IMG/VR virus record: IMGVR_UViG_3300030090_001388
Span: 1 to 31,310 of that record
DNA from: a virus
Strand: one strand, 5' to 3'
Length of the DNA stretch: 31,310 nt
Made by a program: the position numbers and the translations under genes. Position 1 is the stretch's first letter; each line of letters starts with the position of its first letter. The notes under the pieces were generated by a model that searched no databases, was not told where the DNA came from, and saw only the letters and a program-made list of their open reading frames with translations. Of this stretch, positions 23,876 to 31,310 are shown in pieces.

Positions 23876-25753
23876 CTATGCGCTCCCTGATATATCCATC
23901 ATGCTTCTAGGTTGAGCTGGAGAGCCATTTTTAGCTAACCTGATTCCTGAAACCATATTATCAAGAATCTCTGCGCCTCTTCCTGTGCTTCCGTCTCCTA
24001 TATCAGATACTGCATCTGCCGGAAGAATGTATTCATCCCTTGATACTAAGATAGGCTCTTGTCCTTCAATAGAAGCGGGAATAACATCATCCATTCCTCC
24101 ACCAGAACCCGGAACCAATCCTTCAAAAGGAGAAGAAAATAATCCGCCCTGTTTAAACGCAGACCTAGCCCCACCAGATCCCCAAGGATTGCCGCCGCCA
24201 TAAGAAGGCGAGGGACTTCTTCCTGCTTTTCCTGAACTTCTACCAAAAGAAGGTCTTGGCGGAGGCGGTGGAGATGGCACACGGCCTCTGCCTGCCTTAC
24301 CTCCAAACCCTCTATTTCCACCAAAAAAAGGTCTTGGTGCAGGAGGTGGAGGAGCAAATACTGGAGCAGGACCTCCTTTTCCACCCATAGGAGACGCTGA
24401 TTGCATCCCAAATGGTGAGCCATATCCCATCTGTTGCTGCATTGGATACATCACAGGGGGAGGCATTCCATATCTTCCTGTTCCTATTACATTTCCTATT
24501 CCCCTGACACCAAAGGGTGTAGTAGGAGCAAACATGCCTGTTCCCGGCAATCCAAACCCCGGTGTCCGACCCTGATATGGATCATAGTAAGGCATTGATT
24601 GTGGTTCTTGTGGTGCTTGAATATAACGTCTACCTTGAGGAGTAAAATTTCCTTGGGGGGGAGCAATAGGTTGAGAAAAAGGTACGGCATTTGGAGATGT
24701 GCCTTCCATCTGATCAGGTCCTACTGGCGTAGTTTGCGTAGCAAAATCAGGATTTCGACTTTCAGGTAACAAGAAATCTGAATTGTTGTTAGTAGTCTGA
24801 ACGCTTCCAGTCAATGGATCAGAAGTAATATCTTGAGCCTCTCTCCATTCTCTTAAAGCAGAACGGTATTCCATATGCCCACCTTCATCAGAAGTGCCAA
24901 AATCACTTCTTTTCGGCGCTGCATCTCCGTACTGAGGTCCTTCATTAATCATTGGATTTCCGGCATCTTCCCAAATCTTAGAGAAGTTTGAGGCTGGCGC
25001 AGGTGCAGGAGGATCAATAAACGGCTGTGCCGCAGGTGTTGGTGCTGGACCCTGACCCGAATTGAGGGTTTCCATACCTACTAATGACGCTGGATTAGTA
25101 GGGCCACTGTATTGCGGCAGCTCAGTATGTGATTGAACGAATGGAGCCGAAGGATCAAATTGTGCGGGTGGTTGCATCACCGGTGGTGGTGGCTCAGTGG
25201 GTCTACCGACCACTTGCGGAGACATTAGTGGAGAAGGCGCTACCGGGGGTGGTGGTGGCATTATCGCAGCCATCTCCTGTGGAGGTGGTAAAGGAGAAAG
25301 CTGTGGAGGAACAGTCATTAATGGAGGTGGAGGCTGCATTACTGGAGAAGCAGAAGGTACAGGAGCAGGCGCATTCTGTTCGGCTTGCCACTCCCTCAGC
25401 GCATCTCTGTATTCCATATGACCGCCCTCATCACGAGAGCCGAAATCACTTCTTCTTGGTCTGCGATTTATTCCTTTTTGAGTAGTCAGACCGCCATCCT
25501 GAAACCGCTTAATGAACTGAACTCCGCCAGTCTCCTGACTTGGGTTATATCGAAACATCATTTCACTATTTTTTCCGAAAATATTCGGCCTATTCAAACG
25601 TAGAGTTCCTTGCTTACTATGCACGTCCCTAAGTACAGGGATACCCGATCTTTTTGTTAGCTCATTAATGATCTTATCCTCTGGAGTGTATTTTCCAGTC
25701 AGAACCTCCATTATTGCTCTTTGCAATCCATCACCGTCAGGAAAATCTGCCAT
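23876..25753 (-). CDS. Proline/glycine-rich virion protein with internal duplication
   Basis: The 625-residue protein has an ordered N-terminus (1-90) ending in KRFQDGGL (F84), a long Pro-rich region with runs of four to five prolines, a Gly/Pro/Ser/Arg-rich stretch (about 470-535), a second F-x-x-GG motif (FKQGGLF, near 532), and a C-terminal block, DDVIPASIEGQEPILVSRDE with LPADAVSDIGDGSTGRGAEI. The C-terminal block is familiar from marine phage structural proteins, where 'DDIPA.IDGQ..a.lS.GE.V.PAdvVs.lG.Gs...Ga' is recurrent. A 28-residue segment is duplicated. Function is unknown; the composition suggests a flexible structural protein. Confidence 0.7.
   Translation of the reverse strand: MADFPDGDGLQRAIMEVLTGKYTPEDKIINELTKRSGIPVLRDVHSKQGTLRLNRPNIFGKNSEMMFRYNPSQETGGVQFIKRFQDGGLTTQKGINRRPRRSDFGSRDEGGHMEYRDALREWQAEQNAPAPVPSASPVMQPPPPLMTVPPQLSPLPPPQEMAAIMPPPPPVAPSPLMSPQVVGRPTEPPPPVMQPPAQFDPSAPFVQSHTELPQYSGPTNPASLVGMETLNSGQGPAPTPAAQPFIDPPAPAPASNFSKIWEDAGNPMINEGPQYGDAAPKRSDFGTSDEGGHMEYRSALREWREAQDITSDPLTGSVQTTNNNSDFLLPESRNPDFATQTTPVGPDQMEGTSPNAVPFSQPIAPPQGNFTPQGRRYIQAPQEPQSMPYYDPYQGRTPGFGLPGTGMFAPTTPFGVRGIGNVIGTGRYGMPPPVMYPMQQQMGYGSPFGMQSASPMGGKGGPAPVFAPPPPAPRPFFGGNRGFGGKAGRGRVPSPPPPPRPSFGRSSGKAGRSPSPSYGGGNPWGSGGARSAFKQGGLFSSPFEGLVPGSGGGMDDVIPASIEGQEPILVSRDEYILPADAVSDIGDGSTGRGAEILDNMVSGIRLAKNGSPAQPRSMMDISGSA
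24830..25456 (-). repeat. Duplicated 28-residue segment
   Basis: Copy 1 (25456-25373, residues 100-127) and copy 2 (24913-24830, residues 281-308) share RSDFG, then DEGGHMEYRxALREW. Copies differ at about eight residues and more at DNA level, so the duplication is old and kept by selection on the protein. The segment is probably a short folded or binding module inside an otherwise disordered chain. Confidence 0.8.
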
Positions 25754-25759
25754 ATCTAA

Positions 25760-26701
25760 TTATCCAATTAAACCGCCACGTTTAAACTGTCTAGGACGAA
25801 CATCTATATCGAAAGGATTTCTGTAATAATCCCATTCAGGATCAACTCCGGGTCTGTATCCTTGAGGAGCTGCCTGAAATCCCCTGTCCTTTAAGATTCC
25901 TTCTCCCCAATCATCTTCATCGTCTTCAAGCATTGCTCCCATAGGATCAGGTTGCCAAGACATTCCAGCGGCTGTCATCCCCGGAACAAGACCTGTAGGA
26001 ACTATTCCTGTAGTTGGGTCAAAAGGAGAGGCTAGAGACTTATCTAATCCTCCTAGGAATTGTGATGTTTTACCTGCCGGATCTAGCCCAAATATATTTG
26101 AACCAGCAGAAGCAAGAGTTCCCGGTTGCGCAGCAGCCAGTCCTCTCTCTAACATAAGTTTATCAATGCCTTGCTGAACAGCAGGCATGTTTCCTCCTAC
26201 ATTAGAAGGAATAGATGTATACGAGTATGGCGCTCCTTTAGATGCTGCATCAGCAGCAACTGTAGCCGCATCAGCAGCCGCTTTAGATCCACTAGCAGCA
26301 ACGTCCTTAGCACCACCACCTAATCCTTTAAGAAGCTCTCCACTAACCTTTCCCATTAAGGCACTCATCAGCCCTGATTTAATTCCTTCTTTAAGGTCTC
26401 CTGTCTCTATAAAAGACCCTAATCCAGATCCAATAGCGCCAGCAGCTAATGAGCCTAAACCTCCCAACATTCCTGCCCCGCCTAAACCAGAACCTAAAAG
26501 ACCAAGAGCCAGAGGTAAAAAGGCTTCTGGCTGTCCTGTATCAGGGTTTCTTGTAAGAGATCCTGTTGGAGAAAGAGAAGCAAGCCCCTGAACCTCTATT
26601 GGGTTCATATGAACAAGCATGGAATCTCCATATCTACCACGACTTGCAAGATTTTCAGCCATTGGCTGCATAGGAGAGTTATGTCTATTTATATTTGGCA
26701 T
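25760..26701 (-). CDS. Marine-phage type virion protein with F-x-x-GG C-terminus
   Basis: The protein of about 313 residues contains ENLASRGRYGDSMLVHMNP and EVQGLASLSPTGSLTRNPDT near the N-terminus, a block I recognise as frequent in pelagiphage-type virion genes. A Gly/Ala/Leu-rich hydrophobic region follows (about 65-135), which could insert in a membrane, then an Ala-rich helix. It ends in QFKRGGLIG, the motif shared with neighbours. The ATG at 26701 overlaps the previous TGA (TGATG); a GTG one codon upstream is the alternative start. Function is not established; a membrane-active ejection protein is one possibility. Confidence 0.68.
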   Translation of the reverse strand: MPNINRHNSPMQPMAENLASRGRYGDSMLVHMNPIEVQGLASLSPTGSLTRNPDTGQPEAFLPLALGLLGSGLGGAGMLGGLGSLAAGAIGSGLGSFIETGDLKEGIKSGLMSALMGKVSGELLKGLGGGAKDVAASGSKAAADAATVAADAASKGAPYSYTSIPSNVGGNMPAVQQGIDKLMLERGLAAAQPGTLASAGSNIFGLDPAGKTSQFLGGLDKSLASPFDPTTGIVPTGLVPGMTAAGMSWQPDPMGAMLEDDEDDWGEGILKDRGFQAAPQGYRPGVDPEWDYYRNPFDIDVRPRQFKRGGLIG

Positions 26702-27033
26702 CACGATATCTCTAGTGTTGATACGAACACATCAAAGTAATTGGCTGTTCCTGCTGTCATCTTGAGTATGTCGCTTTCATCAAGAATAAGAACCTCACCA
26801 TTTTGTAAAAACGCTTTCTTAGTCTCTGCTGCTATAGATTCCTTGTCAAAAGTCTTAGTTGCTGAGGCAGAAGTGTCTGTAACCTGAATCGTTAAAGTCG
26901 CAGCATTAGATCCATTTGAGTTATAAGCACTAATGGTTTTAACTATTGCTGTAGTTGCTGACGGCACTGTATATATAGTTGCTGAAGTGGTAGCACTTAA
27001 AGAAGTAATCGTATTTATATAGGTATTAGCCAT
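26701..27033 (-). CDS. Small beta-rich structural-type protein
   Basis: The 110-residue protein is rich in Thr, Ser and Ala with alternating hydrophobic strands (NTYINTITSLSATTSATIYT, then NAATLTIQVTDTSASATKTF), typical of a beta-sandwich virion or decoration protein. The ATG at 27033 is preferred to an in-frame TTG at 27048 because it overlaps the stop of the 56-residue gene upstream (TAATG). There is no strong Shine-Dalgarno, consistent with coupling. It precedes the block of low-complexity virion proteins. Confidence 0.6.
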   Translation of the reverse strand: MANTYINTITSLSATTSATIYTVPSATTAIVKTISAYNSNGSNAATLTIQVTDTSASATKTFDKESIAAETKKAFLQNGEVLILDESDILKMTAGTANYFDVFVSTLEIS

Positions 27034-27203
27034 TACGAAATAAACCAATCCATAGCTTCTATGGGGTTATTCGTTTCCCTAGACGTATTTATGTTTGCAA
27101 AGTTTAAACGCAATTGATTGATAAGCCTTAACATATATTCATGATTATAATCCCTAGAAGGCATTTCCAGAGGAATCCTAAAACTGGCGGATTCATTGCT
27201 CAT
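27033..27203 (-). CDS. Short 56-residue tail-region protein
   Basis: This short gene fills what would otherwise be a gap. It begins MSNESASFRIPLEMPSRDYN, continues HEYMLRLINQLRLNFANINT and ends EAMDWFIS. Its ATG overlaps the tail hub gene's stop (ATGA) and its TAA overlaps the next ATG (TAATG), strong support that it is translated. Small proteins with 'R-D-Y...L..LE..F..i' helices next to the tail hub are common in marine podoviruses. Function unknown. One GTTTAAAC copy lies in it (27102-27109). Confidence 0.7.
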   Translation of the reverse strand: MSNESASFRIPLEMPSRDYNHEYMLRLINQLRLNFANINTSRETNNPIEAMDWFIS

Positions 27204-29032
27204 CTTCTTCCATCCTGACGCACATCAAGCCTTACGTCTCCTAATCTCCATCCATTAGCAGCATCGCTATTTTCAACCCTTACACGAACCTGTCTTCCTC
27301 TGGCTCTCACATTACTCATTTGAGTAGTAGACCCAACACTTGCCGTGCTGGAAGAAACTAATGTCCCAGATCCAGATGATCGTGTTTTTAAGGTGTAAGT
27401 GACTGTCGGAGTTGCCGCTGATCCTGTAAATAAAATGTCGGGAATAATTCTTCTGACAAAGGCAAAATTATTTCCGTCATCTATGTCAAAATCAGCAGAT
27501 TCAACATAAGCACTCATTGCAGACCCGTCATTGTCATAGCCTGTTTCATGGCTATAAATGTAATTACTAGACGTTGCCATTGGTGTTACAGAGCTTGTTC
27601 CTGCATCATCCCAAGCTGTTCTGGAAAGCTGTCCTATTGACCAGTTATTTTCTAAATAATTATAAATAACATAACGGTCTATTTCTTCTGAAGAAGAAGA
27701 ACAGTAAAACCACATAATTTCATTAAACTGAGCATTCCTAGCTGCAAAAATCTTAAATTCCTGCCTGTCATTTATATCTTCAAACACATAGGCTCTAACT
27801 GTGCAGGGCAATGACTGAATGCTTCCGTTATAAATATAAAAATTGTCCTTATCCATAAAATAAACAGCATTATTAGCATTAATAGCTGAATTAGGAGAGG
27901 CAATGCTTACTCCTTGAGTAACCAAATCAAAACCAAAAATAAAGGGAGGCCCAACAAATCTCATGCTGTATATGGAAACGTCGGTCCAAATAATTATTTC
28001 CTGACGTGTTTTTATTCCACAAATAATTTTAGAGCCTGAAGATAGCCTTGTGTCTCCAGCCGTATTAGTTGTTGTAGGAGTCCAGTCTGCTGCGTTTGCC
28101 TGATCTGACCATCTAACCTGCATATAGTCTATGCTACTGCCCCCATAAGGAGTGCATCCTAATGCAATAACATGTCGGTCCTTTTCTGAAACAAGAACCT
28201 GTAATGCTTCTGCTGGTGTTCCAGAAGCACCGCTTAAACTAGATATAGGAACTGACCTAGTAGAAGTTCCGCTACTTTTATCCCAATAGCAAATTTCTCC
28301 CAATCTTGGGCAAGCTATAAGATCCTCTCCGAAATTATCTAAGGACCATAATCTTAATTGAGAAGCAAAACCTAATGTTCCTCCGCCCCATGAAGATTGA
28401 CCCCAATACCCTGAAGAATAGCCAAATCCATCAACGTAAGAATCAAGACCTATATTAATCTGATATTTTCCTACAGTGCTACCTCCTCCGTTCCCGCTGT
28501 CAGAGCTATTGGCAGTAACAGTATCCCCATCAGTATCTTTAGCTGTTATTTTGTAAGAATTATCATTTGTAATGCTATCTATTTCATACTCTTGATTTAA
28601 AACATTAGCAATAACATTTCCACCTAAAGAAGCTGCATCACTAAACGTTACATAGTCTCCCTTTACTGCCCCATGAGCAGTATCTGTAACAGTTATTTCT
28701 GAAGATCCATTGGTTGCACCAAAAGTTACATCGCCTGCTGAAGTTGTGCTACGCAAGGGGGTTATGTCGTAATAGCTGGTTCCCTGTAAAGCATATAATT
28801 TTTTATGGGTTCCTATGGCAACAAACAAATCACCGTTTAAAGCTGACCATTGATGTAGCTTTCTAGCTGTGCCTACAAAAGTATTTGTATTTCTTTTTTC
28901 CCAACCGCCTATTTTTTCAGGACGACCAGACCTGAAACGCACAAAGTTTGCGTCATACCATCCACCCTCATTGCTATAGGCAGTTCCTTCCCTATTAATT
29001 CCGGGGTTAAAGTTATAACGAACAAAAGGCAT
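27200..29032 (-). CDS. Large tail hub or nozzle-type protein
   Basis: The 610-residue beta-rich protein starts with MPFVRYNFNPGINREGTAYS, then WYDANFVRFRSGRPEKIGGW, a start that I know from large tail proteins of marine podoviruses. The body shows repeated strand pairs with LWSLDNFGEDLIACPRLGEI and IIIWTDVSIYSMRFVGPP, as in propeller-like tail nozzle or stabilisation proteins (T7 gp12 or P22 gp10 role). It ends in a segment of RGRQVRVRVENSDAANGWRL type, an end also frequent in that group. A 40-residue insertion-like domain (about 95-180) is rich in Asp, Thr and Gly. Role is inferred from resemblance and from its place between fibre and internal virion genes. Confidence 0.72.
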   Translation of the reverse strand: MPFVRYNFNPGINREGTAYSNEGGWYDANFVRFRSGRPEKIGGWEKRNTNTFVGTARKLHQWSALNGDLFVAIGTHKKLYALQGTSYYDITPLRSTTSAGDVTFGATNGSSEITVTDTAHGAVKGDYVTFSDAASLGGNVIANVLNQEYEIDSITNDNSYKITAKDTDGDTVTANSSDSGNGGGSTVGKYQINIGLDSYVDGFGYSSGYWGQSSWGGGTLGFASQLRLWSLDNFGEDLIACPRLGEICYWDKSSGTSTRSVPISSLSGASGTPAEALQVLVSEKDRHVIALGCTPYGGSSIDYMQVRWSDQANAADWTPTTTNTAGDTRLSSGSKIICGIKTRQEIIIWTDVSIYSMRFVGPPFIFGFDLVTQGVSIASPNSAINANNAVYFMDKDNFYIYNGSIQSLPCTVRAYVFEDINDRQEFKIFAARNAQFNEIMWFYCSSSSEEIDRYVIYNYLENNWSIGQLSRTAWDDAGTSSVTPMATSSNYIYSHETGYDNDGSAMSAYVESADFDIDDGNNFAFVRRIIPDILFTGSAATPTVTYTLKTRSSGSGTLVSSSTASVGSTTQMSNVRARGRQVRVRVENSDAANGWRLGDVRLDVRQDGRR

Positions 29033-29202
29033 TATTTATTTTTACCCTTAGATTTTATTTTTACATTCTTAGTGGTATAGGCTTCATCTACATCTTTTGT
29101 ATTAGGATCATCCTTTATATACCGACCCTTTCTGTCTCTGGCTCTTACTGTTATAGACTCAATTTGTAAAAAGAATCGTTTAAACCAGTTTAAAAAACTC
29201 AT
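29032..29202 (-). CDS. Short 56-residue basic protein before the tail hub
   Basis: The product begins MSFLNWFKRFFLQIESITVR and continues ARDRKGRYIKDDPNTKDVDE, ending in a Lys-rich tail. A TAGGAG ribosome site lies 7 nt upstream of the ATG, and the TAA overlaps the tail hub ATG (TAATG). The segment 'A-R-D-x-K-G-R-Y/F-x-x-D-D-P-x-T' followed by 'EAY' is one I associate with small proteins of marine phages. Function unknown. One GTTTAAAC copy (29178-29185) is present. Confidence 0.75.
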   Translation of the reverse strand: MSFLNWFKRFFLQIESITVRARDRKGRYIKDDPNTKDVDEAYTTKNVKIKSKGKNK

Positions 29203-29212
29203 TTTTTTGCTC

Positions 29213-29908
29213 CTAAGCAGCTAAGTCTGTATTCCAAACGTTAAGGTTTGCAGCAACCGTCCTTCTTTCTCCCGGCCCTTCAAACGGATAGACCATGTGC
29301 TGAAGCCAGCTAGGAAATAAATACAGCTTGCCAACCTGTGGCTGTAACGAAGTGGATTGAGGTGGACATAAACGCTCTACATCCATCAAAGAATTTTTAC
29401 CATATTGAAAGCATAAGTACCCATCACAAGCCCCACTAGAATTGTAAAGGCTATAATTTGGTGTGCCTGCTGTTGGCTGATCCAGTATTTGCTGTGGAAC
29501 CTTTGTCCAAGTTGTTATTGAGATTCCCATTATCGTTTTAGTTCCATGATCATGAATAGGGTTATAGTCCCTTTCAAAAGAATGAACCGACCAAAGCTCA
29601 TCGACCTCAACTTTTCTGGTTCCAGTAAGCATATTTCCAGTCTGTTGACCAAAATGTTTAAGATACTCAATGCCAAGACCGCAGATTAGATCAGAAAACT
29701 CCTTTAACTCAGGAACTTCGTGATTCATCGTCAACTGCTGTCCGTGCTTAATCTGACCCACCAGAGTTCCTGCATGGGAGCGACGTTCCTCGCTCTCAAG
29801 CAACTCATCAAGATACTGATTTAGATTAACCACCATCTCGCTTGGCAGGTCTGTCTCCAGCATAAATGCTGCTGGCAATGTCCAGATATTGACGTTTATA
29901 TCAGCCAT
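29213..29908 (-). CDS. 2-oxoglutarate/Fe(II)-dependent oxygenase-like protein
   Basis: The 231-residue protein fits the double-stranded beta-helix oxygenases found in many marine phages (2OG-FeII_Oxy_5-like). Candidate iron ligands are H119 and H121 in NPIHDHG and H204 in WLQHMVYPF; R215 or R216 in GERRTVAANL is placed to bind 2-oxoglutarate. KLYLFPSWLQH is the typical strand before the distal His. Such enzymes hydroxylate proteins, nucleotides or small molecules; the substrate here is unknown. The position within the tail genes suggests modification of a virion protein or a role late in infection. It is coupled to the upstream gene by TAATG. Confidence 0.82.
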   Translation of the reverse strand: MADINVNIWTLPAAFMLETDLPSEMVVNLNQYLDELLESEERRSHAGTLVGQIKHGQQLTMNHEVPELKEFSDLICGLGIEYLKHFGQQTGNMLTGTRKVEVDELWSVHSFERDYNPIHDHGTKTIMGISITTWTKVPQQILDQPTAGTPNYSLYNSSGACDGYLCFQYGKNSLMDVERLCPPQSTSLQPQVGKLYLFPSWLQHMVYPFEGPGERRTVAANLNVWNTDLAA

Positions 29909-30240
29909 TAGCTAGGAATTGTGTAGGATGTATCAGGCACAGGATTCGATGGTGGATTGGTAATTACACTATCTACCTGAGAAGCGAATATCGCATCCCA
30001 CTTAGCTGTCGGACAAATCCCTTCAAGCTCGCTCTTTGTCCAAGAACCTTTAGCTTTCTTAGCAAAGACCGTAGCTCCAGAAACAGGGTCTACGTTTTCT
30101 ACTGTAGCTGAAAAAGTACCCGTGTAATAAGTATCATCACCTTCGCTATCGTTTTCATATGTCATCTCTAGGTTCCACTTTTCAACCTTGCTCGACTTGA
30201 CAAACGGCACCGCCTTAGTGAGTGTTTTCGTGACTGCCAT
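29908..30240 (-). CDS. Small structural-type protein of unknown function
   Basis: The 110-residue protein starts MAVTKTLTKAVPFVKSSKVE and is rich in Thr, Ser and Val with alternating strands (WNLEMTYENDSEGDDTYYTG), then a short helix with PTAKWDAIFASQVD. It has a Pro-rich end. I have no specific family assignment; beta content and the position between fibre and oxygenase genes suggest a tail accessory protein. A strong AAAGGAGAT ribosome site precedes the ATG. Confidence 0.6.
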   Translation of the reverse strand: MAVTKTLTKAVPFVKSSKVEKWNLEMTYENDSEGDDTYYTGTFSATVENVDPVSGATVFAKKAKGSWTKSELEGICPTAKWDAIFASQVDSVITNPPSNPVPDTSYTIPS

Positions 30241-30241
30241 C

Positions 30242-31310
30242 TTAATCTCCTTTACATTTGCATTTAGGCTGCGCTTTCAATTCCTCTACTTCCGCAGACA
30301 GTTCTTGAACCGCATTTACCAGATACCAAGTTACGTTCTCTGGATTAACACTCTTGGCTCCTGTGCTTTCTTCTTTGACTACATCAGGTAAAACAGTTTC
30401 TATTTCTTGAGCAATGACTCCGACTTGAACGCCTTCCTTGTCAACTGCTGCATGTTTAGGCAACTCAGTCACTTCCTCTGGGGTTCTGTACTCAAAGCTC
30501 CTAACCTGTATTTGATTTAGCTTACTTAAACCTGTTGAGTTATCCGATATGTTTTTCTTAATTCGCTCATCAGAAGTCGTACTCCAATTTGCGCTATTAT
30601 TTTCGTTATAAGCACCGTTAGCGCCACCAATGAATCCCGTATCAGCGCCTTTTCCGGTTATGTTGTTACCAACAAGCACTTCATTGCTGACATCTGCTCC
30701 TGAAACATCGGAATACTGACCAACAACGACATTGTTTCCACCTGTTGTCAGGTTGACATCATGCACACAAGAAACATAACCAATTATTGTGTTGTTGGAG
30801 CCTGTGGTAAGTGCGCCTGCTACGCTTTCACCTATTACAACATTATTAGCTCCGGTGGTAATGTTTTCACCTGCCTTATGCCCTATCGCTACATTATGAT
30901 CGGCTGTTGTCGCGTCTAAAAGAGCAGAAGCCCCAACTGCAACATTTTCTGCACCTGTGGTGCTTACATATAAAGCACTAGCACCAACTGCCGTATTGTT
31001 GCTCGCTGTTGAAGTTGCGTTTAAGGCATGAAACCCAACGGCTGTATTGTAAGTGTCTCCTGCGGTGGCGGGATTATGAGCAGCTAAAGACCCATACCCG
31101 ACTGCTGTGTTTCTAGCACCATTTGTAGTTGCTGTAAGAGCATTTTTACCTACTGCTGTATTATAAGATGCTGTGGTATTTGCATCTAATGCTGCATGAC
31201 CAACAGCAACATTGTCCGTTCCTGTGGTGTTTACGGTTAGAGCAGACGCTCCGACAGCCGTGTTATTATCTGCCGTGGTGTTTGCCCCTAATGCACTAGC
31301 ACCAAGAGCA
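30242..31310 (-). CDS. Tail fibre with C-terminal S74 intramolecular chaperone (5' end outside window)
   Basis: The open frame runs without a stop from the window end (first full codon at 31309) to 30242, about 355 residues, and is missing its N-terminus. The visible N-terminal part consists of about 17-residue repeats with the core NTAVGxxAL, as in head domains of trimeric autotransporter adhesins. The C-terminal part carries the S74 chaperone signature TTSDERIKKNI, then QIQVRSFEYR and VGVIAQEIETVLPDVV. The Ser of SDxR is the autocleavage nucleophile in this family, so the chaperone (about the last 115 residues) should be released after trimer folding. A helical end with EELKAQPKCKCKGD follows. 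It should bind the host surface. Confidence 0.9.
   Translation of the reverse strand, partial: ALGASALGANTTADNNTAVGASALTVNTTGTDNVAVGHAALDANTTASYNTAVGKNALTATTNGARNTAVGYGSLAAHNPATAGDTYNTAVGFHALNATSTASNNTAVGASALYVSTTGAENVAVGASALLDATTADHNVAIGHKAGENITTGANNVVIGESVAGALTTGSNNTIIGYVSCVHDVNLTTGGNNVVVGQYSDVSGADVSNEVLVGNNITGKGADTGFIGGANGAYNENNSANWSTTSDERIKKNISDNSTGLSKLNQIQVRSFEYRTPEEVTELPKHAAVDKEGVQVGVIAQEIETVLPDVVKEESTGAKSVNPENVTWYLVNAVQELSAEVEELKAQPKCKCKGD
30640..31310 (-). repeat. Array of about 17-residue head repeats in the fibre
   Basis: About twelve units of about 51 bp encode N-[TV]-A-[VI]-G followed by 12 variable residues, for example NTAVGASAL, NVAVGHAAL, NTAVGKNAL and NTAVGFHAL. Two units are longer by three to four residues. 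Each repeat is one coil of a trimeric beta-roll. The array continues past the window edge, so its full number is unknown. Confidence 0.85.

Larger units (their letters stand above)
1649..29185. repeat. Dispersed palindrome family GTTTAAAC, 14 copies
   Basis: Exact copies start at 1649, 1813, 1921, 2197, 2997, 3505, 9211, 12134, 14211, 15857, 24151, 25780, 27102 and 29178. From the base composition (about 57% A+T by eye) I expect about 0.8. Thirteen lie in genes, eight read as Phe-Lys and five as Leu-Asn, so two different reading frames are used; one is between genes. Outer bases favour C before and G after, giving a full CGTTTAAACG at 1920, 2196 and 12133. The function is unknown. Confidence 0.75.

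Noticed and set aside
25129-25485. Open frames on both strands in the Pro-rich region (25129-25485)
   Set aside because: They are by-products of the repetitive proline and glycine codons of the virion gene; no ribosome sites or motifs.
30242-30766. Fibre gene starting at 30766 as a complete short gene
   Set aside because: The GTG at 30766 is an internal Val codon; the same frame stays open with matching repeats to the window end, so the gene is longer and cut by the edge.
30640-31310. CRISPR-like or noncoding repeat array near the window end
   Set aside because: The repeats are imperfect, contiguous, have a codon-sized period and translate into NTAVG beta-roll repeats of a fibre.

Overview
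The window looks like the late (virion and lysis) half of a lytic, podovirus-like marine bacteriophage genome, probably from a seawater metagenome or an isolate. From 31310 down to 1933 every gene is on the minus strand, packed with 1-30 nt overlaps (TAATG and ATGA junctions). The gene set is one I associate with marine phages of the pelagiphage type: a fibre with an S74 chaperone, a 2OG-Fe(II) oxygenase, a large tail hub, several low-complexity virion proteins, a 3105-residue polyvalent protein, a GH24 endolysin, spanin-like genes and holin-like proteins. No capsid, portal, terminase, polymerase or integrase gene is present, and no tRNA, CRISPR or insertion sequence was seen. The host cannot be read from the sequence; the exported curli-type proteins imply a Gram-negative (diderm) host.

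Layout in the direction of minus-strand transcription: tail fibre (31310-30242, cut by the window end), small structural gene, 2OG-Fe(II) oxygenase, 56-aa protein, tail hub, 56-aa protein, a 110-aa protein, then four low-complexity or motif-rich virion proteins with a GNAT-like gene among them (26701-19836), the giant protein (19796-10479), and the lysis genes (10482-8302). Straight after these, and overlapping the last holin-like gene, comes a curli-type module: csgF, csgG, a curlin-like gene, a FecR-domain gene and a second, longer curlin-like gene (8333-4532). Three small phage-type genes follow (4523-3720), then a CHASE2-adenylate cyclase (3720-1933). On the plus strand, four overlapping genes (11-1918: twin zinc ribbon, GNAT, PD-(D/E)XK nuclease-like, unknown) converge on the cyclase with only 14 nt between them.

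The most notable system is the curli-type amyloid secretion and sensing module built into the phage late operon. CsgG (outer-membrane lipoprotein channel) and CsgF (its surface partner) should export the two curlin-like proteins. The FecR-like periplasmic protein ends in a strand that itself looks like a curlin repeat. FecR and CHASE2-cyclase genes are often neighbours in bacteria; here they lie in one transcription unit but are separated by three phage genes. The position implies late expression, around lysis.

Two DNA- or RNA-level signals are not explained by the genes. The 8-bp palindrome GTTTAAAC occurs 14 times (about 0.8 expected from base composition), with six copies around the convergent junction. 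A hairpin sits between a Shine-Dalgarno-like AGGGAG and the start codon of the giant gene, so that folding would restore a normal 8-nt spacing.
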